A stretch of 64,000 bases of DNA, from positions 4,447,001 to 4,511,000 of the forward strand of contig NZ_CP150096.1 in assembly GCF_038396765.1 (NCBI RefSeq). Direction: 5' to 3'. Position numbers and translations under genes: made by a program. Position 1 is the first letter of the stretch. Each line of letters begins with the position of its first letter. Below are positions 9,915-19,200 of the stretch, one piece after another. A model generated the notes under the pieces. The model had not been told where the DNA came from. It worked only from the letters and a program-made list of their open reading frames with translations, and searched no databases. Source of the DNA: Chitinophaga caseinilytica. GTDB lineage: Bacteria > Bacteroidota > Bacteroidia > Chitinophagales > Chitinophagaceae.

Positions 9915-10655
9915 TTAGATCACCTTGGCTTCTTCATGCAGCAAACGGGCGAGCTCTTCCACCTGGTCTGCCGCGATCATTTTCACGCCCGCCTTTGCCG
10001 GGGGCAGCTCGAACGATACGATGGAAGTCAATGCATCCACCGCTACGGGCTCCACCACCTTCAGGGGCTTGGTCCGCGCCGCCATGATACCACGCATATT
10101 GGGGATACGCGCTTCCGCCATGCCTTTCTGCGCGCTCAGTGCCAGCGGCAGGCTCACTTCCACCACTTCCTCACCGCCTTCGATCTCGCGTTTCAGCGTA
10201 GCGGTAGTGCCGCTCACGTCCAGTTTGCTGGCGATGGAAACGAAAGGCAGGCCCAGCAGCTCCGCTACCATGCCGCCCACGGAAGAACCGTTATAATCGA
10301 TCGTTTCCTTACCGGTAAATATGATGTCGTATTGTTCCTGTTTGGCCACCGCCGCGATCTGCGAAGCGATGTAGAAGCTATCCTGGCTATCGGCATTCAC
10401 GCGGAAAGCTTCGTCGCCCCCGAGTGCCAGCGCCTTGCGGATAACAGCTTCGGTATCGGCACCGCCCACGGTGATCAAATGCACCGTGGCGCCCTGGGTT
10501 TCCTTCAGCTCCAGCGCCCTTACCAGCGCATACCACTCGTCGTACGGGTTGATGATGAACTGCACTCCCGCCTCACTGAATTTCGTGTTATTGTCCGTGA
10601 AAGCTATTTTTGCAGTTGTGTCGGGCGTTTTACTGATACATACTAAGATCTTCAT
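9915..10655 (-). CDS. etfB: Electron transfer flavoprotein subunit beta
   Basis: The 246-residue beta subunit starts MKILVCISKTPDTTAKI and contains NPYDEWYALVRALELKE and FTGKETIDYNGSSVGGMVAELLG, characteristic of ETF-beta and its AMP-binding region. It pairs with the etfA product encoded immediately downstream. A TATATTTG box on the minus strand at 10693-10700 lies about 38 bases before the ATG and likely drives both genes. Confidence 0.96.
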   Translation of the reverse strand: MKILVCISKTPDTTAKIAFTDNNTKFSEAGVQFIINPYDEWYALVRALELKETQGATVHLITVGGADTEAVIRKALALGGDEAFRVNADSQDSFYIASQIAAVAKQEQYDIIFTGKETIDYNGSSVGGMVAELLGLPFVSIASKLDVSGTTATLKREIEGGEEVVEVSLPLALSAQKGMAEARIPNMRGIMAARTKPLKVVEPVAVDALTSIVSFELPPAKAGVKMIAADQVEELARLLHEEAKVI

Positions 10656-10692
10656 ATCCGTTTACTGGTTTTGGTGAAAAATGCAGTATTTA

Positions 10693-10700
10693 CAAATATA
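10693..10700 (-). promoter_or_regulatory. Candidate -7 box for etfBA
   Basis: TATATTTG (TAnnTTTG) on the minus strand, 38 bases before etfB. No clear -33 TTTG was seen at the right spacing. Confidence 0.5.
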
Positions 10701-10766
10701 TGGGATTTAGGGGTTCAGCCATCAGCAGCCACGATACGTTTAACATATTGCTTAGAAATCGACCAC

Positions 10767-11072
10767 ATGGACAAAATCGCACAAATAAAATCATTTCTTG
10801 AAAGCGCGCCGGCAGACAGCTTCCTGCGTCATGCCCTGGCCCTCGAATACGTGAAGATCAATGACGACGCGGCCGCCCGCGCCACGTTCGAAGCCCTCCT
10901 GGCCGCAGACCCCGCCTACGTAGGCTCTTACTTCCATCTCGGCAAAGTGCTCGAGCGCCTCGGCGAACGGGACGCCGCCGCCGCCACGTACGAAAAAGGA
11001 ATGGACATGGCCCGCCAGCAGCGCGACATGCACGCTTACAACGAACTCCAGGCCGCCCATGAAGACCTTTAA
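10767..11072 (+). CDS. Small TPR-type protein
   Basis: The 101-residue product (start MDKIAQIKSFLESAP at 10767) contains about two tetratricopeptide repeats: RHALALEYVKINDDAAARATFEALLAADP and AYVGSYFHLGKVLERLGERDAAAATYEKGM, written here only to mark their limits. An upstream ATG-less extension from 10671 is in frame but reads through the etfB promoter region and looks non-coding. The 3' end overlaps tilS by 14 bases, so the two are translationally linked. TPR proteins mediate protein contacts; no specific role is visible. No signal peptide or membrane segment. Confidence 0.8.
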   Translation: MDKIAQIKSFLESAPADSFLRHALALEYVKINDDAAARATFEALLAADPAYVGSYFHLGKVLERLGERDAAAATYEKGMDMARQQRDMHAYNELQAAHEDL

Positions 11073-12423
11073 CCCCTTCGACGCCGCGAGCTTCCGCACC
11101 GCCCTGCGCGCGTTCATGGACCGCGAAGCCATCGGCCCCGCCGGCGCCACGCTGCTCGTAGCCGTAAGCGGAGGTGCCGATTCCGTGGCGCTCGCGCACC
11201 TGCTGCACGCCTCCGGCATCCCCATCCAGATCGCGCATTGCAACTTCCGGCTCAGAGGCGAAGAATCCGGCCGCGACGAAACCTTCGTCCGCAATTTCGC
11301 CGCCCAACTGAACGTCCCTTTCCATGTCAGACATTTCGACACAAACGAATATGCATCCGCCGGGAAGCTTTCCATCCAGGAAGCCGCGCGGGAACTGCGG
11401 TACGCCTGGCTGGAGGAACTGCGCGTCCAGACCGGTCTGGACGCCGTTGCTACGGCGCATCATATGCAAGACAGCGTGGAAACGCTCTGGATGAACCTGT
11501 CCAAAGGAACGGGGATTTCCGGCCTCCACGGCATCCTGCCGAAACAGGGCGCGCTCGTAAGGCCGCTGCTGTTCGCCACGCGGGAAGATATTGCAGGATA
11601 TATGATGGCGGAGCAACTGGCTTTCGTGGAAGACAGCTCCAACGCATCCGATAAATACACGCGGAACTATTTCCGGCACCACGTGCTGCCGCCGCTGCGG
11701 GAAGCGTATCCCGACGTGGTGCGCCAGACGGGCGCGTCCATCCAACGTTTCCGGGAAGCGGAAATGCTGTACCAGCAAGCGGTGGAAGGGTATCGGAAGA
11801 AACTCGTGGAGAAAAAAGGGGAGGAGTATTTCATCCCCGTGCTGAAACTGAAACAGGTACGGCCGCTGGCAACCATCGCGTACGAACTGCTCAAGCCCTT
11901 CGGCTGCAATACCCACCTCGCCGCGCAGGCCGTAGACCTGCTGGAAGCGGGCCCCGGCAAGTTCGTCACCACCGCCACGCACCGCATCGTCCGCGACCGC
12001 AAATGGCTCATCGTTACGCCGCTGCAGGAAGCGCTGTCCGCCCATTTCCTCATCGAAGCCGGCCAGCGGGAAGTGCTGCTTCCGGGTTTCCGCATCACGC
12101 TGCGCGAAGAAAAATATGATGGCCGCCCCATTCCCGCAGATGCGGACGTGGCTTACCTCAACGCGTCGGAACTTTCGTTCCCGCTTATGATTCGAAAATG
12201 GAAAACGGGCGACTACTGCTATCCGCTCGGCCTCAATAAAAAGAAGAAACTCAGCCGGCTGTTCATCGATCAAAAGCTATCCCTTCCCGAAAAGGAAAAG
12301 GTATGGGTGCTGGAATCGGACAAACGGATCGTGTGGGTGATGGGCATGCGCCTGGACCACCGTTTCCGCGTCACGGAACATACGGAGCAGATACTCGTTT
12401 TGAAGATGGAAACAACCCGCTGA
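11059..12423 (+). CDS. tilS: tRNA(Ile)-lysidine synthase
   Basis: TilS attaches lysine to C34 of the tRNA-Ile CAU anticodon, switching it to read AUA codons. The 454-residue product has the N-type PP-loop VAVSGGADSVALAHLL with SGGADS at residues 37-42, then RGEESGRDETFVRNFA, the AHHMQDSVETLWMNL segment, DSSNASDKYTRNYFRH, and a C-terminal domain with WKTGDYCYPLGLNKKKKLSRLFID, as in full-length TilS. It starts inside the end of the TPR gene. The next gene is convergent and begins one base after its stop, leaving no room for a separate terminator. Confidence 0.95.
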   Translation: MKTFNPFDAASFRTALRAFMDREAIGPAGATLLVAVSGGADSVALAHLLHASGIPIQIAHCNFRLRGEESGRDETFVRNFAAQLNVPFHVRHFDTNEYASAGKLSIQEAARELRYAWLEELRVQTGLDAVATAHHMQDSVETLWMNLSKGTGISGLHGILPKQGALVRPLLFATREDIAGYMMAEQLAFVEDSSNASDKYTRNYFRHHVLPPLREAYPDVVRQTGASIQRFREAEMLYQQAVEGYRKKLVEKKGEEYFIPVLKLKQVRPLATIAYELLKPFGCNTHLAAQAVDLLEAGPGKFVTTATHRIVRDRKWLIVTPLQEALSAHFLIEAGQREVLLPGFRITLREEKYDGRPIPADADVAYLNASELSFPLMIRKWKTGDYCYPLGLNKKKKLSRLFIDQKLSLPEKEKVWVLESDKRIVWVMGMRLDHRFRVTEHTEQILVLKMETTR

Positions 12424-13083
12424 TCAGGGATTCAGCAGGCGCTGCAGGAAGTACGTGAACACGGCAGGCTTGATGACGATGGGAAACACCAGGCCCAGCA
12501 CGGCGCCCCAGAAGTGCGCGCTATGGTCGATCCCGTCGCCCCCGCGGCGCGACATATACGCCGAATACACCAGGTACAGCACGGCGTACAGGATGAACCA
12601 CATCGGGATGAAGAAATACAGCCCGATCTTCTGCCAGGGGTCGAACAGCACACAGGAGAACAACACGGCAGACACCGCGCCGGATGCGCCGATCGACTGG
12701 TAGCCGTATACATCCTTATACTTGAAATAATTCGCTACGTCGGGCAATACGAGGCCCAGCACGTACAGCAGCGGGAAGTAATACACACTGCCCAGCACCC
12801 TTTCGAAATAGAAGGAAATATAGTCCCCGAAAAAGTACAGCGACAGCATGTTGAAGAACAGGTGCATGAAATCGCGGTGCACAAGACCGGAGGTGAAGAA
12901 TCGATAATATTGATTGCGGTGATTCACCTGGTAAGGCCAGAAACTGAGCTTCTCCATGTCTCCCGGCCGGGTGAAGGTCGTAATGGAAACAAGGGAAGTG
13001 ATAACGATGATGATGAGGGTAATGCTCATAAGCTGGATGGTAATTAATCCGTAAATATAATCATTGATGGTGATACTTCTCAT
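12424..13083 (-). CDS. Rhomboid-family intramembrane serine protease
   Basis: The 219-residue polytopic membrane protein has the rhomboid catalytic elements: GLVHRDFMHLFFNM (His74 and Asn78 of the HxxxN motif), GASG at 132-135 with nucleophile Ser134, and HFWGAVLG with catalytic-type His190 in a HxxGxxxG-like context. About six hydrophobic segments are visible. Rhomboids cleave transmembrane substrates in the inner membrane; the substrate here is unknown. The start (13083) overlaps the end of rlmH by 23 bases, implying one transcript. Its stop abuts the convergent tilS stop. Confidence 0.9.
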   Translation of the reverse strand: MRSITINDYIYGLITIQLMSITLIIIVITSLVSITTFTRPGDMEKLSFWPYQVNHRNQYYRFFTSGLVHRDFMHLFFNMLSLYFFGDYISFYFERVLGSVYYFPLLYVLGLVLPDVANYFKYKDVYGYQSIGASGAVSAVLFSCVLFDPWQKIGLYFFIPMWFILYAVLYLVYSAYMSRRGGDGIDHSAHFWGAVLGLVFPIVIKPAVFTYFLQRLLNP

Positions 13084-13534
13084 TATTGAGGACGGTATAC
13101 GCCCTGTAAAGCTGCTCGGTCATGATAAGGCGGACGATCTGGTGGGGGAACGTCAGGTCGGACAATGACATTTGCACATTGGCGCGTTGCAGCACCGCGG
13201 CATCTATCCCGAAAGCCCCGCCGATCAGCACGATGAGCTGGCGCGTGCCGGCATTGTTCCGCTGCCGGAGAAAATCCGCCAGTTGCAGGGTACTGAAGGC
13301 TTTGCCGCGCTCGTCGAGCGCGAGGAGATAATCCTGCGGTTGCAGCATATCGAGAATGATCTTTCCCTCCTGTTTTTTCAATTCCGGGATGGAAAGGCTC
13401 GCCGCCTGCTTCACCGTCGGGATCAGTTTGATATCAAAATCGGTGTAGTGCTGCAATCTTTTCCGGAATATTTTGATCCCTTCATCGATCCACGCATCAT
13501 TTTCCTTACCTATGCTCCAAAGCTGTATTTTCAC
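13061..13534 (-). CDS. rlmH: 23S rRNA (pseudouridine1915-N3)-methyltransferase
   Basis: The 157-residue SPOUT-fold methyltransferase modifies pseudouridine 1915 in helix 69 of 23S rRNA. Conserved stretches are LLALDERGKAFSTLQLADFL, LIVLIGGAFGID and SLSDLTFPHQIVRLIMTEQL, followed by the C-terminal NNEKYHH. Length is typical. The start is GTG at 13534, giving MKIQLWSIGK. A TACTTTTG box on the minus strand at 13561-13568 lies 26 bases upstream. Confidence 0.96.
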   Translation of the reverse strand: MKIQLWSIGKENDAWIDEGIKIFRKRLQHYTDFDIKLIPTVKQAASLSIPELKKQEGKIILDMLQPQDYLLALDERGKAFSTLQLADFLRQRNNAGTRQLIVLIGGAFGIDAAVLQRANVQMSLSDLTFPHQIVRLIMTEQLYRAYTVLNNEKYHHQ

Positions 13535-13560
13535 GGGTTTCAGCGTTTTGTTACTGCCGT

Positions 13561-13568
13561 CAAAAGTA
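13561..13568 (-). promoter_or_regulatory. Candidate -7 box for rlmH
   Basis: TACTTTTG (TAnnTTTG) on the minus strand, 26 bases upstream of the rlmH GTG. Confidence 0.5.
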
Positions 13569-13631
13569 AATGTAAAATGTAAATTGCTGAAAAAAAGGGG
13601 GAGAAAGATTTGCAGAAATGAAAAACTTCCC

Positions 13632-13639
13632 TACATTTG
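13632..13639 (+). promoter_or_regulatory. -7 box of first tRNA-Arg gene
   Basis: TACATTTG (TAnnTTTG) lies 24 bases before the tRNA. The matching box in front of the second copy is TACCTTTG at 24522-24529. Confidence 0.7.
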
Positions 13640-13663
13640 CATCCCGTTCAATACAAATGGAAT

Positions 13664-13737
13664 GGCTGCGTAGCTCAACTGAATAGAGCATCTGACTACG
13701 GATCAGAAGGTTTCAGGTTTGAATCCTGACGCGGTCA
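13664..13737 (+). tRNA. tRNA-Arg (anticodon ACG), copy 1
   Basis: A 74-base cloverleaf: acceptor arms GGCTGCG / CGCGGTC, anticodon stem TCTGA/TCAGA around loop CTACGGA (anticodon ACG), T arm TCAGG-TTTGAAT-CCTGA, discriminator A. CCA is not encoded. Sequence is identical to the copy at 24550-24623. Confidence 0.97.
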
Positions 13738-13746
13738 CAAAAGAGA

Positions 13747-13774
13747 CCCTCCAGTGAAAACTGGAGGGTTTTTC
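13747..13774 (+). terminator. Terminator of tRNA-Arg copy 1
   Basis: Nine-pair stem CCCTCCAGT / ACTGGAGGG with a GAAA tetraloop followed by TTTTTC. Confidence 0.92.
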
Positions 13775-13878
13775 ATTTTTATTCATCATTACATTAGGAT
13801 TCAGGTAGATCACCTAAAAGGAATCGCCCCATAGACATGAGGCGACTCCGTTGCTTATCAAATTACAGTGAACATATT

Positions 13879-14349
13879 TTACAAACTGAGGTTGACGGTC
13901 CAGGTTTTCTTCTGACCGTTGGCGGCCGTCACTTCATACGTCAGCGGCTTCGACGCGTTGGCCGGGTCTCCCGGCCGTGGGGTACCGCCGGTGCCCTGCA
14001 TGGTAGCGGCCGTGGAAATATCGAAATACACCCAGAGCTTGTTGATGCTCACTTTCGCACGTTCAGCGTCCGTAAAGGAACCGTTGGCGGCGGGCACCGT
14101 CAGTACGATGTTGATCGTGTTCGTGGCCGCGTCCACTGTTTTGCTGGCAATGTTCAGCCGCTGGTAAGCCACCACGGGCTTGCCGTTGTACACCTGGTCG
14201 CTTTCGAACCGGTGCTCCACGTACACGTTGTCGATTTCATTTTTGTCCCACAGCGGATATTCCGGCAGGTCTTTCTTCAGGCAGGAAGTCAACATAAAGA
14301 GTAGCATCATCATGCATCCTGCATGCCATATGGGTCGGTTGTTTTTCAT
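13879..14349 (-). CDS. Small lipoprotein downstream of SusCD, unrecognised family
   Basis: The 156-residue product begins with a lipoprotein signal (hydrophobic MMMLLFMLTSC, lipobox Cys23) and is then mostly beta-strand-like, with KLWVYFDIS and a C-terminal TYEVTAANGQKKTWTVNLSL that resembles the closing strands of Bacteroidetes Ig-like/DUF5018-type domains. It lies 21 bases after the SusD stop and is probably the last gene of the operon, the position where SusE/F-type surface glycan-binding lipoproteins often sit. An auxiliary ligand-binding role is inference. Confidence 0.75.
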   Translation of the reverse strand: MKNNRPIWHAGCMMMLLFMLTSCLKKDLPEYPLWDKNEIDNVYVEHRFESDQVYNGKPVVAYQRLNIASKTVDAATNTINIVLTVPAANGSFTDAERAKVSINKLWVYFDISTAATMQGTGGTPRPGDPANASKPLTYEVTAANGQKKTWTVNLSL

Positions 14350-14370
14350 GATCGATTTTTTTGGGAATGA

Positions 14371-16236
14371 TTACCAGTTAGGATTCTGCGGGCCGAATTT
14401 CGGGTTCTGGTCCAGGTACCCCTGCGCGATGGGGAACAGGTACCGCCGCGTGTTATCGAAATTGCGCACGTTGTTGGAACTGTAGAACGGCCCTTGTACG
14501 ATGGAAAATGCCGTCCTGTCTTTGCTGATGTCCATCACGCGCGGAACTTCCGTCAGTTCGGGGATCGTTCCGCCTGCCACGTTGCCGTGGTTCGCATTGC
14601 CGCCGTAGCGGCCCCAGCGCAGGAGGCTCCAGTAATAATCGTTCTCCATCACCAGGTCGACCCTTCTTTCTCTTTTATAGTCTTTCCAGGCTTCCGCGGA
14701 GGTGGCAGCGGCAGACAGGGGCAGTTTGCCATGTACGTCGCGGGTTTTATTGAAAGCGGCCACGGCATTGGGCACGTCGCCTTTTAACAGGTAAGCTTCC
14801 GCGAGGTTGAGGTATACGCGGCCGAGGCGCGTCACCACGTAATGGTAATCTGTAGGGATGCCGACATAGGGGCGGGGAGACACGTTGGTGTACATTCCTT
14901 TGCGCCAGTACATGTTCGACAGGCTCACATAATATGCCATGCCGTTGATCTTCATCCAGCGGGTAGCATTTCCCTTGATGCAGGTGGTGAGCAGTTCGCC
15001 GTAATGCCTGTCGGTGGAATCGCTGATGATGGAAGCCCTCCAGCGCGCGTCGCGGCCGGTGTTGGTCAGCGTCCATACGGTTTCCGTGCTGCCTGCTTTG
15101 ATCATCCCGGTTTTCACCGCGGTTTCGCCGCCGGCCTGGGGAATTTTGTCTGTGGGAATGGCCACGCCTTCATTGATCGCCGCCAGATACTGCGAAGTTT
15201 TATCCCAGGGCAGGGCTTTCGACGGATCGGCCTGGTCTTTCACGAGGTAATCGTCTGCGATGTTCTGCGAAGGGCCGTGCTGTACCCAGGCTTCGAAAAC
15301 GGTGTTGGAATTCAGCGCGGGGCTGCCGCCATACTGGCTTACGCGGTCGTTGTTGATATTGGGCGTAAATAACTGCATGGGCGTACCGTCTACATTCGTG
15401 TTGATCGATTTGCGGTAGATGCCGAAAATGATCTCACCGGAAGTGGCTTTCGTTTCGTTGAACATACCGCCATAATCAGGCTCCATCGTATAGCCGCCTT
15501 CGTTAATCACGAGCTGCGCGTTGGCGATGGCTTTATCGAGCAGGGGATCGTTCGCCTGTATGGCCGGCGCGGCAGGGTAATTTTTGTACGCCAGCGCCTG
15601 GAGGCATACTTCCGACAGCAGGGCCGCAGCTGCGTATTTGTTTGCCCGCCCAGCTATTTTAGCCGTAGGCAGGCCCGCGATGGCGTCTTCCAGGTCTTTG
15701 ATGATGAGGGCGTACGTTTCCGTGGGGTTCGCCGTACTGGGGAGCTTCAGATCGTCTTCAGGCTTCAGCAGCTTGTCGATCCACACGATCCGGCCGATGC
15801 TGCGTGCCACGTTGAAGTACGACATGGCGCGGAGGAATTTCCCTTCCGCAATAAGCGCGGTTTTGTCGGCCGCGGAAATGTTGGCAGACTCGCCGACTTT
15901 CGTGATGATCTGGTTGCACCTGCGGATGGCGCCCCAGTTATTGAAACCCTGATCCGTATTGCGGTCCGTCCTTTCCGTGAAAATGGCGTCCGCACCACCG
16001 TAAATCCCGTCGAAACCAAGGGTGTTGGTGGTGCGCGGGTCGGTACCGGGGCCGCTGGCGAAACTGTTCATAATGCCGTAGGTCGAAAAGATGAATGTTT
16101 CCGCATTGGCTTTGGTGCTCCAGATCACGTCTTCACTGATCTTGTCGAACGGCTGCGTATTGAGCGACTTCTTACAAGCCGGCGCTGCCGCCAGCAACGA
16201 TAATATGGTAAAAGTGGTAATGGTATTCTTCTTCAT
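14371..16236 (-). CDS. RagB/SusD-family nutrient-uptake lipoprotein
   Basis: The 621-residue product (ATG at 16236; a GTG at 16257 is in frame but less likely) starts MKKNTITTFTILSLLAAAPACKKS with lipobox Cys21. The SusD fold is indicated by SEDVIWSTKANAETFIFSTYG, KFLRAMSYFNVARSIGRIVWID and the C-terminal RERRVDLVMENDYYWSLLRWG and YLFPIAQGYLDQNPKFGPQNPNW segments. SusD proteins lid the SusC channel at the cell surface and bind the substrate. It lies 27 bases after the susC-like gene. No carbohydrate enzyme is adjacent, so the substrate is unclear. Confidence 0.95.
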   Translation of the reverse strand: MKKNTITTFTILSLLAAAPACKKSLNTQPFDKISEDVIWSTKANAETFIFSTYGIMNSFASGPGTDPRTTNTLGFDGIYGGADAIFTERTDRNTDQGFNNWGAIRRCNQIITKVGESANISAADKTALIAEGKFLRAMSYFNVARSIGRIVWIDKLLKPEDDLKLPSTANPTETYALIIKDLEDAIAGLPTAKIAGRANKYAAAALLSEVCLQALAYKNYPAAPAIQANDPLLDKAIANAQLVINEGGYTMEPDYGGMFNETKATSGEIIFGIYRKSINTNVDGTPMQLFTPNINNDRVSQYGGSPALNSNTVFEAWVQHGPSQNIADDYLVKDQADPSKALPWDKTSQYLAAINEGVAIPTDKIPQAGGETAVKTGMIKAGSTETVWTLTNTGRDARWRASIISDSTDRHYGELLTTCIKGNATRWMKINGMAYYVSLSNMYWRKGMYTNVSPRPYVGIPTDYHYVVTRLGRVYLNLAEAYLLKGDVPNAVAAFNKTRDVHGKLPLSAAATSAEAWKDYKRERRVDLVMENDYYWSLLRWGRYGGNANHGNVAGGTIPELTEVPRVMDISKDRTAFSIVQGPFYSSNNVRNFDNTRRYLFPIAQGYLDQNPKFGPQNPNW

Positions 16237-16263
16237 GTTGATGTTTTTAACTGGCACAGACTA

Positions 16264-19200
16264 TCAGAAACCTACGTTCACGCCCAGCGCAATCGTCCGC
16301 TGGATGGGATATCCATAGTTATTGGTATCGGATTCCGGATCGATGAAATACTTTTTACTGTTGGAGATCGTGAGCAGGTTGGTACCTGAAAGGAACACCC
16401 TGAACTGGCGGACCGCCGTATGGCGCAGGAGGCGCTCTTTGAGATCGTAGCCCAGTTGCAGGTATTTCAGGCGGGTAAACCTGGATTTCAGGATCCAGAA
16501 ATCGCTTCCGGTATAGTTATTCCCTCCGTTCACGCCGCTGGCGGAAACCTGGCGGGGATAGCGCGCGTCTTTGTTATCGGGCCGCCAGTAATCTTTCTGG
16601 AAGTCGTACACCAGGATCCCCTGTGCCGAGGATCCCTGGATCACATCGCCGAGGTACCGGTCGCGGGGGCCGGAGCCCATCACCACTGCGCTCAGCGTGA
16701 TTCCTTTATACCCCAGGTCCAGCGTTACGCCGTAGTTGATCCGCGGGAACGTATTGCTGCCGAGGTTCCGGAAATCGGAGCCGTCGATCTTGCCATCGCC
16801 GTTCGTATCCTCATAAGCGAGGTCGCCGGCCACGGTGTTGATCGACGAAATCCTGCGCGCACCGTACAACAGGTCGCTGTTATTCTGGTAAAACCCTCTG
16901 TTATAGTAGCCTTGCTGCAGGTACGCCGATTGGCCGGAAGACCGGGTATAGGGGTTCTTCATCGCCGTCGTATCCTCGATGGCGCGCTCCCACAGCTGGT
17001 CGAACTTCGTGAAGTTCAGGCCCACCTTGTAGGTAAAGTCTTTACCGATCTTGTCGTTCCAGGTCAGGTTGAATTCCCATCCTTCACGACGCATCGCACC
17101 ATCGTCGAAGTTCACCGGCGGCAGGCCGATGCCGAGCGTGGCGGAATATCGGGTATCGCCCGTTACGTAGCCGGTGGTGCGCATGTAGAAATAATCCACC
17201 GCGCCGGTCAGGCGGTTATCGAGCGTAGCGAGGTCCATACCGATGTTATGGCTGCGGATGCTGTACCAGGAGAAGTTGGTGCTGGGCAGCGATCCCGGCT
17301 CGGAGGAGCCCTGCATCGGCTGGCCATTCAGCACCCATGCGTTGGCATTCACGTTGTAGCCCGGCACGTACTGGAAGGCGCCGATCCCGTCGAGCGTGCC
17401 CGTGAGGCCATAAGACCCGCGCAGCTTCAGGTAATCGAGGTACTTGCGGTCGCGGATACCTTTGAGGAAATCCTCTTCCAGCAACGACCAGCCCCCGTCG
17501 AATGCATAAAACGTGCCCCATTGCTTTTCTTTCGGCAGCAGGTCGTTGCCGTCGTAGCGCACGGTCCCGTTCACGTAATATTTGTTATTGTAATTCCAGC
17601 CCAGCTTACCGATCCAGCCTGCACGCGCGCTTTCCGATTCAGAGCCGCTAGCCAGCTGGTCTACGGTAGGCCCAGCCACGTATTGGTCGAACATCAGCTG
17701 GTAACGCTGGCGGGTGGCCGACAGCGATCCGCTTTTGTCGTTGGCTTGCTCATAGCCCGCCATCGCTTCGATATTATGGCCTTTGGAGGTAGTGTTGTAG
17801 GTCACGAAGCCCTGCAGCAGGAGGGTGCTTCCGTCTCCGCGCCCGGAAGTCAGGGAAGGCGGGTTGCCCAGCAGGGGCGTGGTGCTCCCGTTGGTGTACG
17901 ACGGTGCCGTGGCGTTCCAGGCTTTGCTCATGGAGTTCCACATATTGTAGTTCCCGTTCGCCTTGAAGTGCAGCCCTTTCAGGAACAGCGCCTCCCAGTC
18001 GAACCCGAGGATACCGTTGAATACACGCGAAGTATTCCGGGAATAACCCGATAGCGGCGAAAGCTCCACGGCCGGGTTGTCGGTAGTGTTGATAGACGGA
18101 AGCCCGAATTCATTATACGCCAGCTGGTTGGGCTTTTTGTTCTGGATGTGGGAGTAAAGCGCGCCATAACCATTACCCGTAGAGGAATTGGGAAGGGAGT
18201 TCTTTTCCACGAAACCATCGATGCCCGTGGTTACCTTCAGCTGGATCTTTTCGAATTCGCTGACGGTATTGAGGCGGTAAGTGATCCGGTCGTTGTAATT
18301 ATTGTCCGTCCGCAGATTGGTGCCCTGGTGGTAATAGGAACCGGACGCATAATAGGTAAGCAGCTTGGTGCCGGAGCTCAGGGAAAGATCATGGCGCTGC
18401 TCGTTCGCGTAATCTTTCAACGCAATCTTTTGCCAGTCGGTGTTGGGATAGATGAACGGTTTGGACTGGTCCTTGTAAAACTGTAGGGTGGTATCGTGCG
18501 TGGGCGGTGTTTTGCCTTCCGCGATATAGACGTCGTTAATGGCTTTCAGGTTGTCGTATGACCCCATTTTCTTCGGGAAAAGTGTAGGCTGGGAGAAGAT
18601 CGTGTTATAGGAATAGTTGATGTTCACCTGGCCGGCCTTTCCTTTCTTGGTGGTGATAAGGATAACCCCGTTACCGCCGCGTGCGCCGTAGATGGCCGTG
18701 GCAGCGGCGTCTTTGAGCACGGAATACGTCTCGATATCGTTGGGGTTGAGGTTTTCGAAATCGTTCTGCGAGCGCAGCATGTTGTCGATGACGAACAACG
18801 GTGTGCCGCCGCCCCGGATGGAAATGGCGCTTTTCACGCCCGGCGCGCCGCTGCTGCGGGTCACGATCACACCATGTACGCGCCCTGCGATGGCGTCGTT
18901 GATGGATTGCACGGGCAGCGACGCCACGTTGTCCATCGAAAGCGTGCTCACGGCGCTGTTCAGCTTGCGCTTGGTGGTATTGCCGTAACCGATCACCACT
19001 ACGTCAGACAGGCGGTCTACAGACGATTGCAACACCACATCGATGGTGCTCCGCCCGTTCACCGTCACGGTTTGCGGGAGAAACCCAATGTAGCTGAAGG
19101 TCAGCTGGCCGTTTTCATCTACCGAGATCTGGTACTCCCCGTTTTCGTTGGTGGTGGTGCCCAGGCCTTTGCCGGCGGCAATGGTGACCCCGGGCAGGGG

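Noticed and set aside
10671..10766. N-terminal extension of the TPR gene to 10671
   Set aside because: The added 32 residues (starting MVKNAVFTN) cover the etfB promoter region and read as non-coding; the ATG at 10767 gives a normal TPR start.
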